Counted from the stretch's first letter, positions 24,201 through 33,241 are shown. The stretch: DNA of 64,000 nucleotides from Macrostomum hystrix (GCA_950097015.1 CATNEN010000002.1:1364001-1428000); one strand, 5' to 3'. Notes: a model not told the origin generated them from the sequence alone. Made by a program: numbers and translations.

Positions 24201-24202
24201 AA
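18206..24202 (-). CDS. pol: Gypsy Pol polyprotein (protease-RT-RNase H-integrase), -1 frame
   Basis: An open frame of 1998 codons, expressed by -1 frameshift from gag, so the native start is near residue 27 rather than at 24202. The protease active site DSG lies at about residue 116. RT has YMDD at residues 554-557 (22543-22532). RNase H has DCDASDVRIG. The integrase zinc finger ends CRTC near residue 1297, and the catalytic triad is D1329, D1390, E1426, a DX35E spacing. Unusual features: a stretch between RNase H and integrase (about residues 868-992) holds five imperfect copies of a D.DEDPEATASAAL peptide, and a long low-complexity tail of over 400 residues, rich in Arg, Pro and Ser, follows the integrase. 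No stop or frameshift interrupts the domains. Confidence 0.95.
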   Translation of the reverse strand: MLRMWTTRPPASEMSASPAAASRSVLGKRPDGERQRHRPPRGPSPGYLADAEESPIQEEQAGCADSAAQSDSSSTVSDNVDGGFVDTSFVQQVHARDADPYVTGKVARREVAFLIDSGSRRNFLGASTWAKIKCKRPRCIISSAYPEHVTMYDGTTLPIACKVILPVEFGDFVADTEFLVTYADCENLLGVGFLRANCQTLDFAQGMLKFNNGTCVPVRYSRRELQTCRVYTSEKCTLPARSSALVAVKLDEGHPENRGTPSVVELVKSRLHPGCKALEAAPALVTMPEGCGFIEVVNTADKDLVLPINIRIGIATPLKTSDLMYFSETPESEVRHLPVKPETNNRNWMDDVEINTQLSEEQHRQVRDLLRDCQAAFSKHQLDAGLTHLVTHEIILKDTTPVALPPRRIPPHLKDKLDALLDEMLAKHIIRPTYSSYNSPMLIVPKKDGNIRLVHDFRALNDRCVYHSYPLPHIQETFAKLRGAQWYSSLDLAQGFWQIPLRQSDQYLTAFSVIDRGQFCFNVLPMGLHDSPGSFQRCINQLLDGLTPQIALGYMDDIVVHSVTFEDQLKNLRVVLNRIIDANLKVKPKKCHLFLKELRYLGHVVTPDGLRTCEDKIAQIRDWPTPRSVTQLRQFLGLANYYHKFVDGYAGIAAPLHALTKKDIAGFRQLWMPEHQRAFDNLKLKLSSTEVLALPEFTSNPAVKFVLDCDASDVRIGACLGQLQSDGVERPIAFFSRKLREPEKRYTVTKKELLAIVDAMRHFRHYLIGKKFEVRSDHKALLWLLKQTQSTGILGRWIERLSEFQFQISHRKGLDHCNADALSRRPDTPPVDFEFGQLNDHPDLLQGPAADLCNRRLGHQPQTETERAPEPEATATAALPLKDLARYSEASTDLDEDPEATASAALQPDIHRAIRRLNPELDDNLEATATAALPRSAHLTNVRKADLNTNLKATAPAALQPTAQHVKPISPTKHLDEDPEATASAALPDRSQTAMFGQQCKLMSTNRSFAEMSCPWYRGQHLATAAWSPLDPRSRQTAASGLVSKSTSPTKTLPIAKQPCTTSLNWPTTTITQASGDPPRCFAAGHQESPWRCSRGVCTAPSADFINSRATSRTSSPVRRSYAEACSQGSSEQLDAVNQSSPPTVQLTVETTTGVDNLKSQPCRVVLTDFLKPPVTREQLIAAQRADPAINFVLNLVENKAPKPKFDDRLRLTRDQRNLLGYYESLRVEDGLLVINPDNDRQSSRIVLPEALDVQVLQELHSSPLCGHLGQTKTIARLRERFWRPGLTRATETFISKCRTCLESKSRRKERVPVQSFPVCEVFGRIHCDVVGPIAQPSKGGHRYILTLCDATSKYPFAFPMRNQKAKTVIKLLQERLIAEYGVPCWIHTDQGTNFTGSAFKKFCDLYGIRHTTTTPYNPASNGQVENLNKQLKSVLTCLLERDHRDWDTFLPACLMALRSAVHPVTGYTPHFLVYGREFRLPIDNSLKKLPEYANLPEYVKDFQHRLDEATELAKNRLALHQQLRDEHYSSLPAAKTLKPGDLVFINNPTLQPDEAAKFHRPRKALYEVVEQKGEVVYKIKRKLPNPARRDEQVVHRRNLLLVPSADYALSDPELDARPRQRRRGSADGPGPATLPTVCEGPDDSDDEEDERPLRRWYFRQPSTMEIPPGEGPTTASTNQASSPRCDPLPYGDHQVSLSEMSVSVPALSPSVSLPPPEPPSLGAQKGDVSLPIAPDELEPLGFHRPIRDRRQPDRLVLDPRAKTYVSGVARRVCHLLPRCSPAMFPAKRQHEPRSDSSDEDRPTRRRRPTRPEAPPVRVRAIGAAAGQFEPFGGPRDAPSVPVHLRIGHPAASRAARENVPDPGRHPPSRMPNRQLTSATSRPTLPVETVDPILQGIRRIRMTQRAAAETPTMARQPLTPLNRDDWPPAQLLLSASPQIKLEPVTPPCTPPSPAPGMLLPTASPRQVDASTITEAGDGTAELRDTATQELARLITDAA

Positions 24203-25143
24203 ATGGTGACCTTTTGCGGCGGGCTCTGCGGTTGCGGTGGCTGCATGGCCTGCTGCATTGTCATCGAAAGAAACTGCTGCTGCCTTTCCATAGCCGTGAT
24301 GAGTTTGTTGATGGCGTCATTGATGTCTGGCTGAGGCTTGGAGTTACTGTCCTCCCCGTCCAACATCCTGACCGGGGGTTGGGCAGTACGGTTCGCCAGG
24401 TCTTTGGCGCTCTCCAGGCGATACAACTCCCGCACTGCAGCTAGGAGGTTGTTCGGTCGCTGCCAGTACAGTCGTTCTCTCAGGTCGGGTGTCGTGCGGA
24501 CGCCAGCTAGGAACTGATCAGCCAGCTCCTTCTCACGGTCTTCTGGATGCATTCTTGGGTAAGCTCGTTCTCCCAAGAGGCGCAGCGAATCAGCAAATTC
24601 ATCAGGCGACTCATTTTTACCTTGAGTTCGTCGACGAAATTGTTCACGATATTCGTCAGTTCCGGTGTGCCGAGAAAATCGCTCGATCAGACGGTCTTTG
24701 ACTTCCTGATAGCTTGCATAGCGCGGAAGATTCATGCTGAGCAACGCCGGATAAGCAGAGGCAAGGTCCAGACTGGCGATCATGTGTTGCTTCATCTCGA
24801 ACGGGTCGGTGATGCGCTCCATCTCACAGCGTTGTTCGAAGGCTGCGAGCCAGGTCTGGATGTCCTGTTGTGGCGTGTACTTATTGATCTTGACCTGCTT
24901 GGCTGGTTGTGGTTCAGCTTGCAGTTTCAGAGCCGTCATGATCGTCTGTAGGTCTCGGAGGTTGATTCTTTGGCTGAGACGGTCCAGATCTTCGAGCATT
25001 TCGTCGGGTGGGTCTTCTGATGATTCACTTCGTGCCTGGTGTCGGTTTCCAACAGTGTCAACTGCTGCTGCTGCTGCTGAACTGCTGACATAGCCTCGCT
25101 GGCCACTCTGAATACGGTCTTCTCGATCGGAATCTCGTGACAT
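23974..25143 (-). CDS. gag: Gypsy Gag with CCHC zinc knuckle
   Basis: Structural protein of the retrotransposon particle. The first in-frame ATG is at 25143, giving about 389 residues; the frame itself stays open up to the LTR edge at 25230, but without ATG. The central part has the Gypsy capsid-like block TWLAAFEQRC and YREQFRRRTQGKNESPDEFADSLR. Near the C-terminus CYECGQPGHLRPKC is a standard CX2CX4HX4C knuckle. Gln-rich stretches flank it. It overlaps pol by 229 nt in the next (-1) frame. Confidence 0.93.
   Translation of the reverse strand: MSRDSDREDRIQSGQRGYVSSSAAAAAVDTVGNRHQARSESSEDPPDEMLEDLDRLSQRINLRDLQTIMTALKLQAEPQPAKQVKINKYTPQQDIQTWLAAFEQRCEMERITDPFEMKQHMIASLDLASAYPALLSMNLPRYASYQEVKDRLIERFSRHTGTDEYREQFRRRTQGKNESPDEFADSLRLLGERAYPRMHPEDREKELADQFLAGVRTTPDLRERLYWQRPNNLLAAVRELYRLESAKDLANRTAQPPVRMLDGEDSNSKPQPDINDAINKLITAMERQQQFLSMTMQQAMQPPQPQSPPQKVTICYECGQPGHLRPKCPLRQQQRQDQYSGNGQTESANGTALREVQAQATWQTPKSHQFRKSKPAVQTLLPSPTAPQL
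24118..24124 (-). promoter_or_regulatory. -1 ribosomal frameshift site GGGAAAC
   Basis: The minus strand reads TCG GGA AAC in the gag frame, so G-GGA-AAC is an X-XXY-YYZ heptamer in the correct phase. Slippage leads exactly into the pol frame (GKRPDGER). Seven bases downstream CGGAG can pair with CTCCG, a possible stimulatory stem. Confidence 0.75.
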
Positions 25144-25208
25144 TCTAGAACAATTGGTCTGTAGCCGATGTTGTCGAAAGGGCGGTTGGTTTGGGTGTTG
25201 TCTGTAGT

Positions 25209-25229
25209 CGAATCCCACCGCTGCCACCA
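25209..25229 (-). other. Primer-binding site, tRNA-Leu type
   Basis: One base inside the 5' LTR the minus strand reads TGGTGGCAGCGGTGGGAT and three more bases. Its complement, with ATCCCACCGCTGCCACCA, matches the 3' end plus CCA of animal tRNA-Leu (AAG/TAG-type acceptor GGTAGCG..CGCTGCC) as remembered. Confidence 0.8.
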
Positions 25230-25230
25230 A

Positions 25231-26089
25231 TGTTGTACCGGTCGTCCTGCTAACAATGAGGATCCGGCGGACTCCAATATGAAGTCCAAGAATATCAGGT
25301 AGTGTAGTAGTAGCGCTGCCACCAGGGCGTCAGGACTTCTGCCTTCGGTGAGGTGAAGGATCCTTGGCCCGAAAGAAACGAAGTCACAAAGTCTCGAGAA
25401 GCACACAGTGCAGAGTTCCAGTTGCAATTACAGGCTGTCAGTGTCCTGCGTAGCTCGGATGGTGGGGTGGAAGGCTAAGTTAGTTTCAGGGCTTAGCCAG
25501 AACAGAGCTTACAAGCAGTCACATGCAGAGACTGAAGTAGGAAACTTAGACACTGATGGCACAGAGAACAAGTTAAGAACGACGGTTATCAAGAGAAGGT
25601 TTAAACAAGGGATGCACAAGGGATAGAGAACCAGAGGAGCGGGGCCTTTCTTTTATAGGCAGGGGCCTCCCATAGGGTCAGTGCTACGTTAGAAAGCACG
25701 TGATGGGCTCACGTGGTTTCTAAAAATAGCAACTGACGTCAGTGGCGCCAAAACGTCACTCCTACGTAGGCTCCTGTCCCATAATCAAAGCCCCAAGTGC
25801 AGTAAACATGTTTACGTGCACTTTAGGAGACAAAGAGAGAGGCCAGTCACATGAGGAGAATCATGCGCTGACTGAGTGCAGACAAACGCGCACACAAAGA
25901 AAGGGACTGGCCAGCGCGAGACAAAGAGGTGATGACTCATCCCTGGGGGAGAGACAACACACTCTAAGTGCAAGCGCTGCCGTGGGAAAGGGAGGACAAA
26001 GAGGGCAGACCGGACAGCGCCAGAGAGGGCGGGCCGGACAGCCACTCAGTGCCGGGAAAAGGGAGCCACCTAAGCTACGGCTCACTACA
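25231..26089 (-). repeat. 5' LTR of Gypsy element, promoter-bearing
   Basis: 859 bp. On the minus strand it has a TATAAAA box (25657-25651). About 77 bp upstream of it lies a palindromic TGACGTCA (25734-25741), CACGTG E-boxes lie near 25698 and 25711, and TGACTCA is at 25933-25939. These are CREB/ATF, bHLH and AP-1 type sites. Confidence 0.95.
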
Positions 26090-26561
26090 TATTATATATT
26101 TTATGTTTTTGCTCTTTGTTAATGTTCATAAATTTTTTAAGTAATGAATATAATGCATTACAAGTTTATGTTTTTTTTTCATTTTTTATACAACCTTATG
26201 CTTAAAACAATGTTCAATACTAACCAAATTTTTAGTCTTTTTTGATTGGCTTAATTTGGCATAATTGGCTGAATGAAGAAAGCATGTCTAATTTCTTCTG
26301 GTGTATGGCCTGCATGATCTAGACCAAGGCATGACTTTGACAATCTAGTTTTTCATGGCTTTTAGACTAATTATTAGGAAATATATAAACATGTGCACAA
26401 TTATATATTTATAATTTGTGCAGATTTTATATGTCAAAGTACATATATAAATTGAGCTACTAATTGAAGATAAAAACTCCTAAAATATGGTAACATTTTG
26501 AGTTATCATAAAACTATTTTCTCACTCTGTAAAGTCTAAAGCCTAAATATTTAGAATTTAA
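26090..26561. other. AT-rich 5' flank of CNOT10
   Basis: AT-rich DNA between the Gypsy insertion and the CNOT10 ATG. TAAATATTTAG ends eight bases before the ATG and could serve as a splice acceptor. Confidence 0.4.
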
Positions 26562-29500
26562 ATGATTGCAGTTGCTCAACCAATGCATCGGACAGCCCAG
26601 CACCAGCCTACACACAGAGAGCTACAGTCAAGGAACAATAAACTACAAATTGCAACCAATAGCAGCTCAAAGAAGTGCACATTGGATTCTAAAGTATTTT
26701 GCGAGCCTAGCAGACAAGAATTGTTATTAGCTCGACAGGCTAGCGATTATTACTGTAAGAATCGTTTAGAAAAATGTCAAGCAGCTTTGAATTGGTTAGC
26801 AGTCTGCAATGGTAATCAGCCGGCATTGTTGATTAATAAAGCACTATTAGTATTTGTCATCAATGGCGGTGCCAGTTTGGATGCCTTTCATCGCAGCTTG
26901 AAACTGGCTGCTGCGGCAACATCTAGTAAATCTATTGAGAAACTGTTGCTACATGAGTTTGATGCGCAGGTAAATACCAAATTAGGCAATTGATTTAGGA
27001 CACAGCAGTGTTCTGTAGTTTTGTTGAATCAATAAAATTGTCTCCTCGCTGGCTGCAGATCTTATGTCACCAAATGATGCTTTATTGCCCATACCATCCT
27101 GTTTGTAATGTTACTTAATTAATTATATTAATTTCCTAATATTAACACTAGGCACTAACTATGAACGTGAATTCCACTTATACAGTACAGCAAGTACAGT
27201 TATTTGCCACCCAAAACTCTTTTGATTAGCAGGCATCCAGCCATGACGCAGATGAAGTATTCGATCCGGTGTTCTCTGCTCTCATCTACAATTGCGCCCT
27301 AGTCGAGCACTATCAGCGAAGACACTACAAAGCCAGACGCTTGCTAGAAGTGGCTCTATCGTTAACTTCGCCAGATAATCGCCTAGGTCGAGCTGTTCGC
27401 CTACTACTTCTAGACAATCTGCTCAATCAGCTTTGCCGTCCAGAAGCTGCTATGGAACTATTAGACGATTCGGAGAGGAGTGCTAATTGGTGCATTATGG
27501 CTAAACTGCCTAAGCAGGCTGCCATATTGAAGGCCATGGTTGAATTCGCCTGTTTAAAGAATAACAATTTGTCATCGAAAATCGCAACAGATGCCGATGT
27601 TGATTCAATTGATGCTGGATCAGCTGGTGATGAAGGGGAACTGAATTTGTACAGATTGGCATTAGCTGATGCCAGGATTGAAGCTGCTTTGCAGTTGAAC
27701 GACTTCGACAATGCTGCTAGCCTTATGGATGCTATGGAAAAAGATGTACGTTGTTTATATTCTACTTTAAGTAGTTAATCAGGGTCTAAGGTTTTTAACC
27801 AATTGCTATTGCTAAAATCGACCCAATTAACAGTAGAACTACCAGGGCGGGTAATTTCCCCCCCTGACAATTTTTTTGCTGCACCCGAACGGAACAATGC
27901 AAGCACACGAAACTCAAGAACACGGGCCAACTTTTTGTTGCGCATCTTCTGAAACAAGAAACAAGTTGCCAGCTCTTCAGACCGTCGAGATATTCAATGT
28001 TTCTGGCCGAAGGTCCGATTTTTCCCATAAGAGCTAGTGTATTTCATACACCCCTATACACGAATTTGCACTGCGCCTCAGTGCGGCCTTGCCAGACCTT
28101 CAAACTTTATCAGCATGTCAACCGAATGTGCTTGCATCATCTCCGACTTCGGCGGTCACCGACCTTTATCTAGATCTATCTCTCTTATCTATCTAGACCT
28201 TCAAGAGCTACAACAGGTGGAACTAGGCCACTATGGACACCCTGACGCGAATTTCTCCAATTTCACTGTTCAAGCCTAACTATTAGGCGCAGCTCAACCA
28301 CAGGACACCCTCGACTAGTCTGTCAACCAATCAGTCACCCCTAAAGCGTTCAGGCGCTCGCAAAAACATTTTCAGGGGGGGGAATTCCCCCCCCCCCTTG
28401 GTATAAAAACGGGCGGCAAAATGGCTTGGTAGTCCTACTGTTGATCAATTTACAGTAGGGGATGAGTGGCAAAGCGGTCTAACGCGTTTACCACTCGCAC
28501 CGAGGTCCCTGTGCTCGATATCGCGGCGAGGCCACAAAAATTACGCCATTGAGGGCCAGCACGATAAAAGTGTACACTGCTTGACAATGAGAAAGTGTGT
28601 GTCTGCCTACAGTGTGCGTGTGTGCTCAGGAGTATGCGGAATCTGAATGAGCAAGAGTTGCCTGTTCGCTGGCTGTGTGTCTTCTATCGCCAAATATGAC
28701 TTATGAGCAATCTCGTATCATTATCATTATCATTTTGAACAGGTGAAACTCATTGGGCTCAATGGAACTTCAATGCTTTCTCATCTTCAACGCTTGCTCG
28801 AACGCCGTGCTCAGCTGTACTATTTAACTAACGATAACGCTAAATCTGCCAGTCACCTGCGTGATGTCCTCGTTGAAGTTCCCGACTGTCTGACCGCCCG
28901 TAACAACTTGGCCTGCGTCTGTATGCGTCTTGGCAAATATAATCTAGCGAATCAGTATCTGAGGTCAGCTCTGCTAGCTAATTCCAAAAATTGCTCCGAG
29001 TTAATCCGACTAGCTGAGCAAGAACAGCTGCCGCAACAGGCTGATAAGCTAGTTATTGCCTCAGCTTCTACTGCTGCGAATAAGGAACTATTGGTAACTG
29101 GTAGGCACCATGAGCTTATGCTCAATCTTGGCTTGGCTCTGCTGTTTAGGTAAGTTATAGGGCTAAGGATTGCAAGGTTTCAAACGTATCGGAATTAGTA
29201 TAGCTGCGTCCTTCAAATGTTTAGCGGGTTAAAACGGCCCATTTTAGGGTGCCTACGTATTAAGAAGTTTCGTTTTTTGTGAGCTTTAAATAAATGCATT
29301 TCTCATTCAAGCCATCTCAAATATATCTAAGGAAGTTGGGTTATTCAATAATTATATGAACATTACACGCAACAATTCACCGAGACTACAAATTTAGTAA
29401 ATTAGTATGCATTTTCAATACAAGTTCTCTATACAGCCAGTAGCTCCCAAATACTCGGTAGGTCGCCCCACCCGCCCAACTGTTTTCCCCAGCTAATGTT

Positions 29501-32500
29501 AGTTACCATTTTACGACTGGGTAAACTGAAGCAACTTGATATTGGGTCTTGCACTCAAAGAAACAGTTGGTTGGGATTCGAACTCAGGACCTCAAGGTTA
29601 GGAGTCTATAACCTCCTAAACTAAGTTCGCTATATCCTGCTATTTTCAATAAGTATTTAAAATTAGTCTAATGATACAGCTGCACTACTCGTGTTCCACA
29701 CACTAAGTAGTCTAACTGAGTTTCTACAACATTTTTTCAAAACACAGCGGCAAGCCGGCGCAGGCGTTCGACTGCATTTTGGAGCTGGCTAACGCAAATC
29801 CTGGCAATCCCCGACTTTGGCTTCGCCTAGCCGAGTGCTGCGTTCAGCACAATCTGCACCTGGACGCTGGCACTGCTAACTCGAATTCGAAGCTTCAATC
29901 AATTGGCTCTGGCAGGCATAGGAAATTAATCCTGGGATCGTTTGAGCCGGCTTCTCGCGGCCTCTTTAATTCGGCATCCTCTGCTATGCCTGCACCAACT
30001 ATTGAATTTGCCTGGCTTTGCGCTGAAAATGCCCTGACTCTGCTGCCCAATGAGCCAGCTGATCTTGCCGCCAATGCAGACTATGCCACTTGTTTGACCG
30101 CTTGGGCCGAGTCTGTGAGTACCACTCGTGGTCTAAGTCTTTAGTCATATGTTCCTAATGTTCCTTTACTCATTCACAACTTTTGTTTAGTTTAGTTTTG
30201 AGAAGAAGAAGAAGATGGGGGGTGTGAAAATTAGACCGAAGGAATTTCGTAAAAAAACAAGTCGTAATCAAACCCATTGTTTTATCTTTTCTTCTTCTCT
30301 TCTTCTATCTTCTCTTTCTCTGTGTTTCTTTCTCTTGTTTGTTTGTCTTATTTTCCTCTTTGCGCATGTATGTTTGGGTCGGATTTTATTTATCATTAGG
30401 GACATAGATTGGGTTCATTCATAATTAGGATCATAAGAAGATTGAGTTCATTTATCATTAGGGACATAGATTGGGTTCATTCATTATTGGGATCATAAGA
30501 AGATTGAGTTCATTTATCATTAGGGACATAGATTGGGTTCATTGATTATTGGGATCATAAGAAGATTGAGTTCATTTATCATTAGGGACATAGATTGGGT
30601 TCATTCATTATTGGGATCATAAGAAGATTGAGTTCATTTATCATTAGGGACATAGATTGGGTTCATTCATTATTGGGATCACAAGAAGATTGAGTTCATT
30701 TATCATTAGGGACATAGATTGGGTTCATTCATTATTGGGATCATAAGAAGATTGAGTTCATTTATCATTAGGGACATAGATTGGGTTCATTCATTATTGG
30801 GATCATAAGAAGATTGAGTTCATTTATCATTAGGGACATAGATTGGGTTCATTGATTATTAGGATCATAAGAAGATTGAGTTCATTTATCATTAGGGACA
30901 TAGATTGGGTTCATTCATAATTAGGATCATAAGAAGATTGAGTTCATTTATCATTAGGGACATAGATTGGGTTCATTCATTATTAGGATCATAAGAAGAT
31001 TGAGTTCATTTATCATTAGGGACATAGATTGGGTTCATTCATTATTGGGATCACAAGAAGATTGAGTTCATTTATCATTAGGGACATAGATTGGGTTCAT
31101 TCATTATTAGGATCATAAGAAGATTGAGTTCATTTATCATTAGGGACATAGATTGGGTTCATTCATTATTGGGATCATAAGAAGATTGAGTTCATTTATC
31201 ATTAGGGACATAGATTGGGTTCATTCATTATTAGGATCATAAGAAGATTGAGTTCATTTATCATTAGGGACATAGATTGGGTTCATTCATAATTAGGATC
31301 ATAAGAAGATTGAGTTCATTTATCATTAGGGACATAGATTGGGTTCATTGATTATTAGGATCATAAGAAGATTGAGTTCATTTATCATTAGGGACATAGA
31401 TTGGGTTCATTCATTATTGGGATCACAAGAAGATTGAGTTCATTTATCATTAGGGACATAGATTGGGTTCATTCATTATTAGGATCATAAGAAGATTGAG
31501 TTCATTTATCATTAGGGACATAGATTGGGTTCATTCATTATTGGGATCATAAGAAGATTGAGTTCATTTATCATTAGGGACATAGATTGGGTTCATTCAT
31601 TATTGGGATCATAAGAAGATTAAGTTCAGTTATCATTAGGAACATAGATTGGGTTCATTCATTATTGGGATCATAAGAAGATTGAGTTCATTTATCATTA
31701 GGGCCAACCTCCAAGGCACAGTTAGAGTGTACACTGCCTGACAATGCGAATGTCAGGCCAGATGTACACACCTGTGTGAGCGTACGCCTGCGCACGGTAT
31801 CTGTGTGCTTGTGTGCTCAGGAATCAGCGAAATGGGCAGAATTGCTGGCTGCGGGTCTAGTGTCACCAAATTATGTGCCATTGACCGCAGCCCTCCTGCA
31901 AATATTATTATTACTAGTAGGATGATAGAGAAGATTAGGTTAACTAATCGTTCGGATCTTAGATTAGGATCATTATTATGAACCCAATCATCATATTACA
32001 GATAAAGCTAGCAAATGCAATGACGCCAATCCTTTATCGCAGGTGAGTTTGCCCCTTAGTCCTGGGCGCGGCACATTGCGCGGCCGTGCCCTATTGGAGT
32101 TCCGCTGCTCAGCTATGACCATAGCCGCCTACTCTGCTCTGCGACTGTGCGACTTTGTCCAAGCTGCGGCCATTTGTCGTCAGTTGTTGAAGCAGCCGTG
32201 CCTGTCGGACTCACAAGCCAGTCTTTGTCGGAGCTATCTGGCCCAGGCCTTGGCTAATTTGCAGGTATGAAGTATATTATGGAGGCTATTAGCATCTAGT
32301 CTACTTGTAGATAATTGTCGTCTCTAATTCCATTTTATAAATTGATCTGAATACTAGCTTGGGTAGAAACTCAGGGGGGGTGTGGCGCCGCTCTCCACCA
32401 GTCCATGGACTAAAAAGTTGTACGCAACCTTTAGAATAGATTTTTAATTACAGCGGCTGCGCCACTGGCTGTATGTGTCCCGATCGGGTATCGAGTAAAC

Positions 32501-33241
32501 TCTTAGCCGACAGATTCTAGTAGATGTGTTTTTTTATCAAGGTGTTGTAGCTTAGGAGTTAGAGCGTCGGACTCACAACTTCAAGGTCAGGGGTTCGATT
32601 CCCAAGTCTATTATGACAGCAAAAAGTACGATATAAAGCTAAAAATGGTGATCGATTAATAATAATAATATGTACGAATAAAAAAAAGCTTGACCAAAAT
32701 CTAGGAAGCAAAGACACAGAGAGACTGCGAATTACATCAACAGATAAGCACTTAATCCACCACCAATCACAGTCACTAAATTTGTGCATATAAAAAGAAA
32801 ACGTTCTATATCTAGCAAAAAACGAGTCTCCTAAACTTTTTCTAAGAAAAGAAATTTAAATTTTTAAGTTTTAATTTAATTTTAAGGGAAATCGAATTTC
32901 TTTATTTCGTCAAGCAAAAATTATCGCTTGTTTCGTTTTTCATTTTTCTTTAGATTTCCAACGATGCCCAAACGGCCGGCCATCTGAGCGAAGCCATCAG
33001 CCTTCTAAAGTCCAACTGTGCTCAAACTGTAGTTGAGAACAGTCACCGCTACAACCTGGCGTTGGTGTACACACTAGATGGAAACTTGAGCTCTGCTTGG
33101 CACTTTCTCAAACTGGCCTCAGCTGGAGTAGCAAAACAAATGCCAGATCGACTAAGGTTGCTGCGAGCCTACTTAGTCTTTGCTCAGAAACGCCAGGATT
33201 TTGTTGCTAGGGCGTTGCGATGCGCCGAACCGATCAAATAG
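26562..33241 (+). CDS. CNOT10: CCR4-NOT transcription complex subunit 10 (complete, six coding exons)
   Basis: TPR scaffold subunit that with CNOT11 binds the N-terminal part of CNOT1 in the cytoplasmic mRNA deadenylase complex. Coding exons: 26562-26969, 27233-27745, 28743-29149, 29748-30114, 32043-32264 and 32954-33241. All introns are GT-AG with compatible phases, giving 734 residues (human 744). Family matches include YNCALVEHYQRRHYKARRLL, NNLACVCMRLGKYNLA, NPRLWLRLAECC, QSIGSGRHRKLIL and, in the last exon, AISLLKSN and RYNLALVYTLDGNLSSAWHFL, which are TPR helices. The first ATG in frame is used; a start in an earlier exon is possible. Introns hold SINEs, a MITE and a 62-bp array. No break is seen; identification is firm. 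Confidence 0.96.
27038..27115 (+). mobile_element. SINE family A, 3' fragment in CNOT10 intron 1
   Basis: CGCTGGCTGCAGATCTTATG followed by TCACCAAATGATG matches the 3' part of the copies at 28457 and 31701. The 5' part is absent. Confidence 0.6.
27831..28440. mobile_element. 610-bp MITE in CNOT10 intron 2
   Basis: Terminal inverted repeats start CAGTAGAACTACCA (left) and CAGTAGGACTACCA (right, complement). They continue imperfectly through homopolymer C/G runs and CCCTGAMAATKTTTTTGC inside both ends. It is flanked by TTAA (27827) and TTGA (28441), which fits a 4-bp TTAA-like target duplication with one change. No transposase ORF is present. Confidence 0.75.
28457..28735 (+). mobile_element. 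SINE family A with tRNA-like head, CNOT10 intron 2
   Basis: The head has a good Pol III A box (TGGCAAAGCGG) and a weakened B box (GTGCTCGATATC). The body shares TGTACACTGCTTGACAATGAG and GCTCAGGAGTATGCG with the other copies. The tail TCATTATCATTATCATTTT leads directly into the acceptor GAACAG of CNOT10 exon 3. Confidence 0.85.
29460..29640 (-). mobile_element. tRNA-derived SINE of a second family, CNOT10 intron 3
   Basis: The minus strand has a B box GAGTTCGAATCCC (near 29586-29574) and an A-box-like TAGCGAACTTAG upstream, then a body with AACTGTTTCTTTGAGTGCAA. The cloverleaf is degenerate, so this is a SINE rather than a tRNA gene. Confidence 0.6.
30390..31700. repeat. 62-bp minisatellite in CNOT10 intron 4
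   Basis: About 21 units with core AAGAAGATTGAGTTCATTTA and GGGACATAGATTGGGTTC. Units are very uniform (TTGGGATC versus TTAGGATC, CATAAG versus CACAAG). The last unit runs without a gap into SINE copy 31701. Confidence 0.97.
31701..31918 (+). mobile_element. SINE family A, CNOT10 intron 4
   Basis: Closest to copy 1: GGGCCAACCTCCAAG, TGTACACTGCCTGACAATG, CTCAGGAATCAGCGAAATGG, GTGTCACCAAATTATG, tail ATTATTATTACTAG. No tRNA head; the 5' end abuts the 62-bp array. Confidence 0.85.
32541..32672 (+). mobile_element. tRNA-like SINE in CNOT10 intron 5
   Basis: Perfect B box GGGTTCGATTCCC, A box TAGCTTAGGAGTTAGAG, anticodon-loop-like CTCACAA, and a tail of TAATAATAATAAT. The acceptor stem does not close, so it is not a functional tRNA gene. 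Confidence 0.65.

Larger units (their letters stand above)
16733..26089 (-). mobile_element. Complete Ty3/Gypsy LTR retrotransposon
   Basis: A 9357-bp element read on the minus strand: 5' LTR 26089-25231, primer site, gag, pol and polypurine tract, 3' LTR 17591-16733. It is flanked by a 4-bp target duplication TATT (16729-16732 and 26090-26093), which suits Gypsy integrases. The LTRs are 859 bp, and only one difference was seen by eye (17015 G versus 25513 A). All catalytic motifs are present and no frame break was found, so it looks recently active. Domain order PR-RT-RH-IN defines it as Ty3/Gypsy rather than Copia. Confidence 0.97.

Noticed and set aside
24936-25427. Minus-strand ORF overlapping the 5' LTR and gag start
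   Set aside because: Different frame from gag, runs across the LTR boundary and primer site; shadow ORF.
28461-28535. Functional tRNA-Leu/Ser gene
   Set aside because: The B box is degenerate and the sequence continues into a SINE body shared with other copies.
32541-32612. Functional tRNA-Val gene
   Set aside because: A and B boxes are good but the acceptor stem does not pair and an ATA-rich SINE tail follows.
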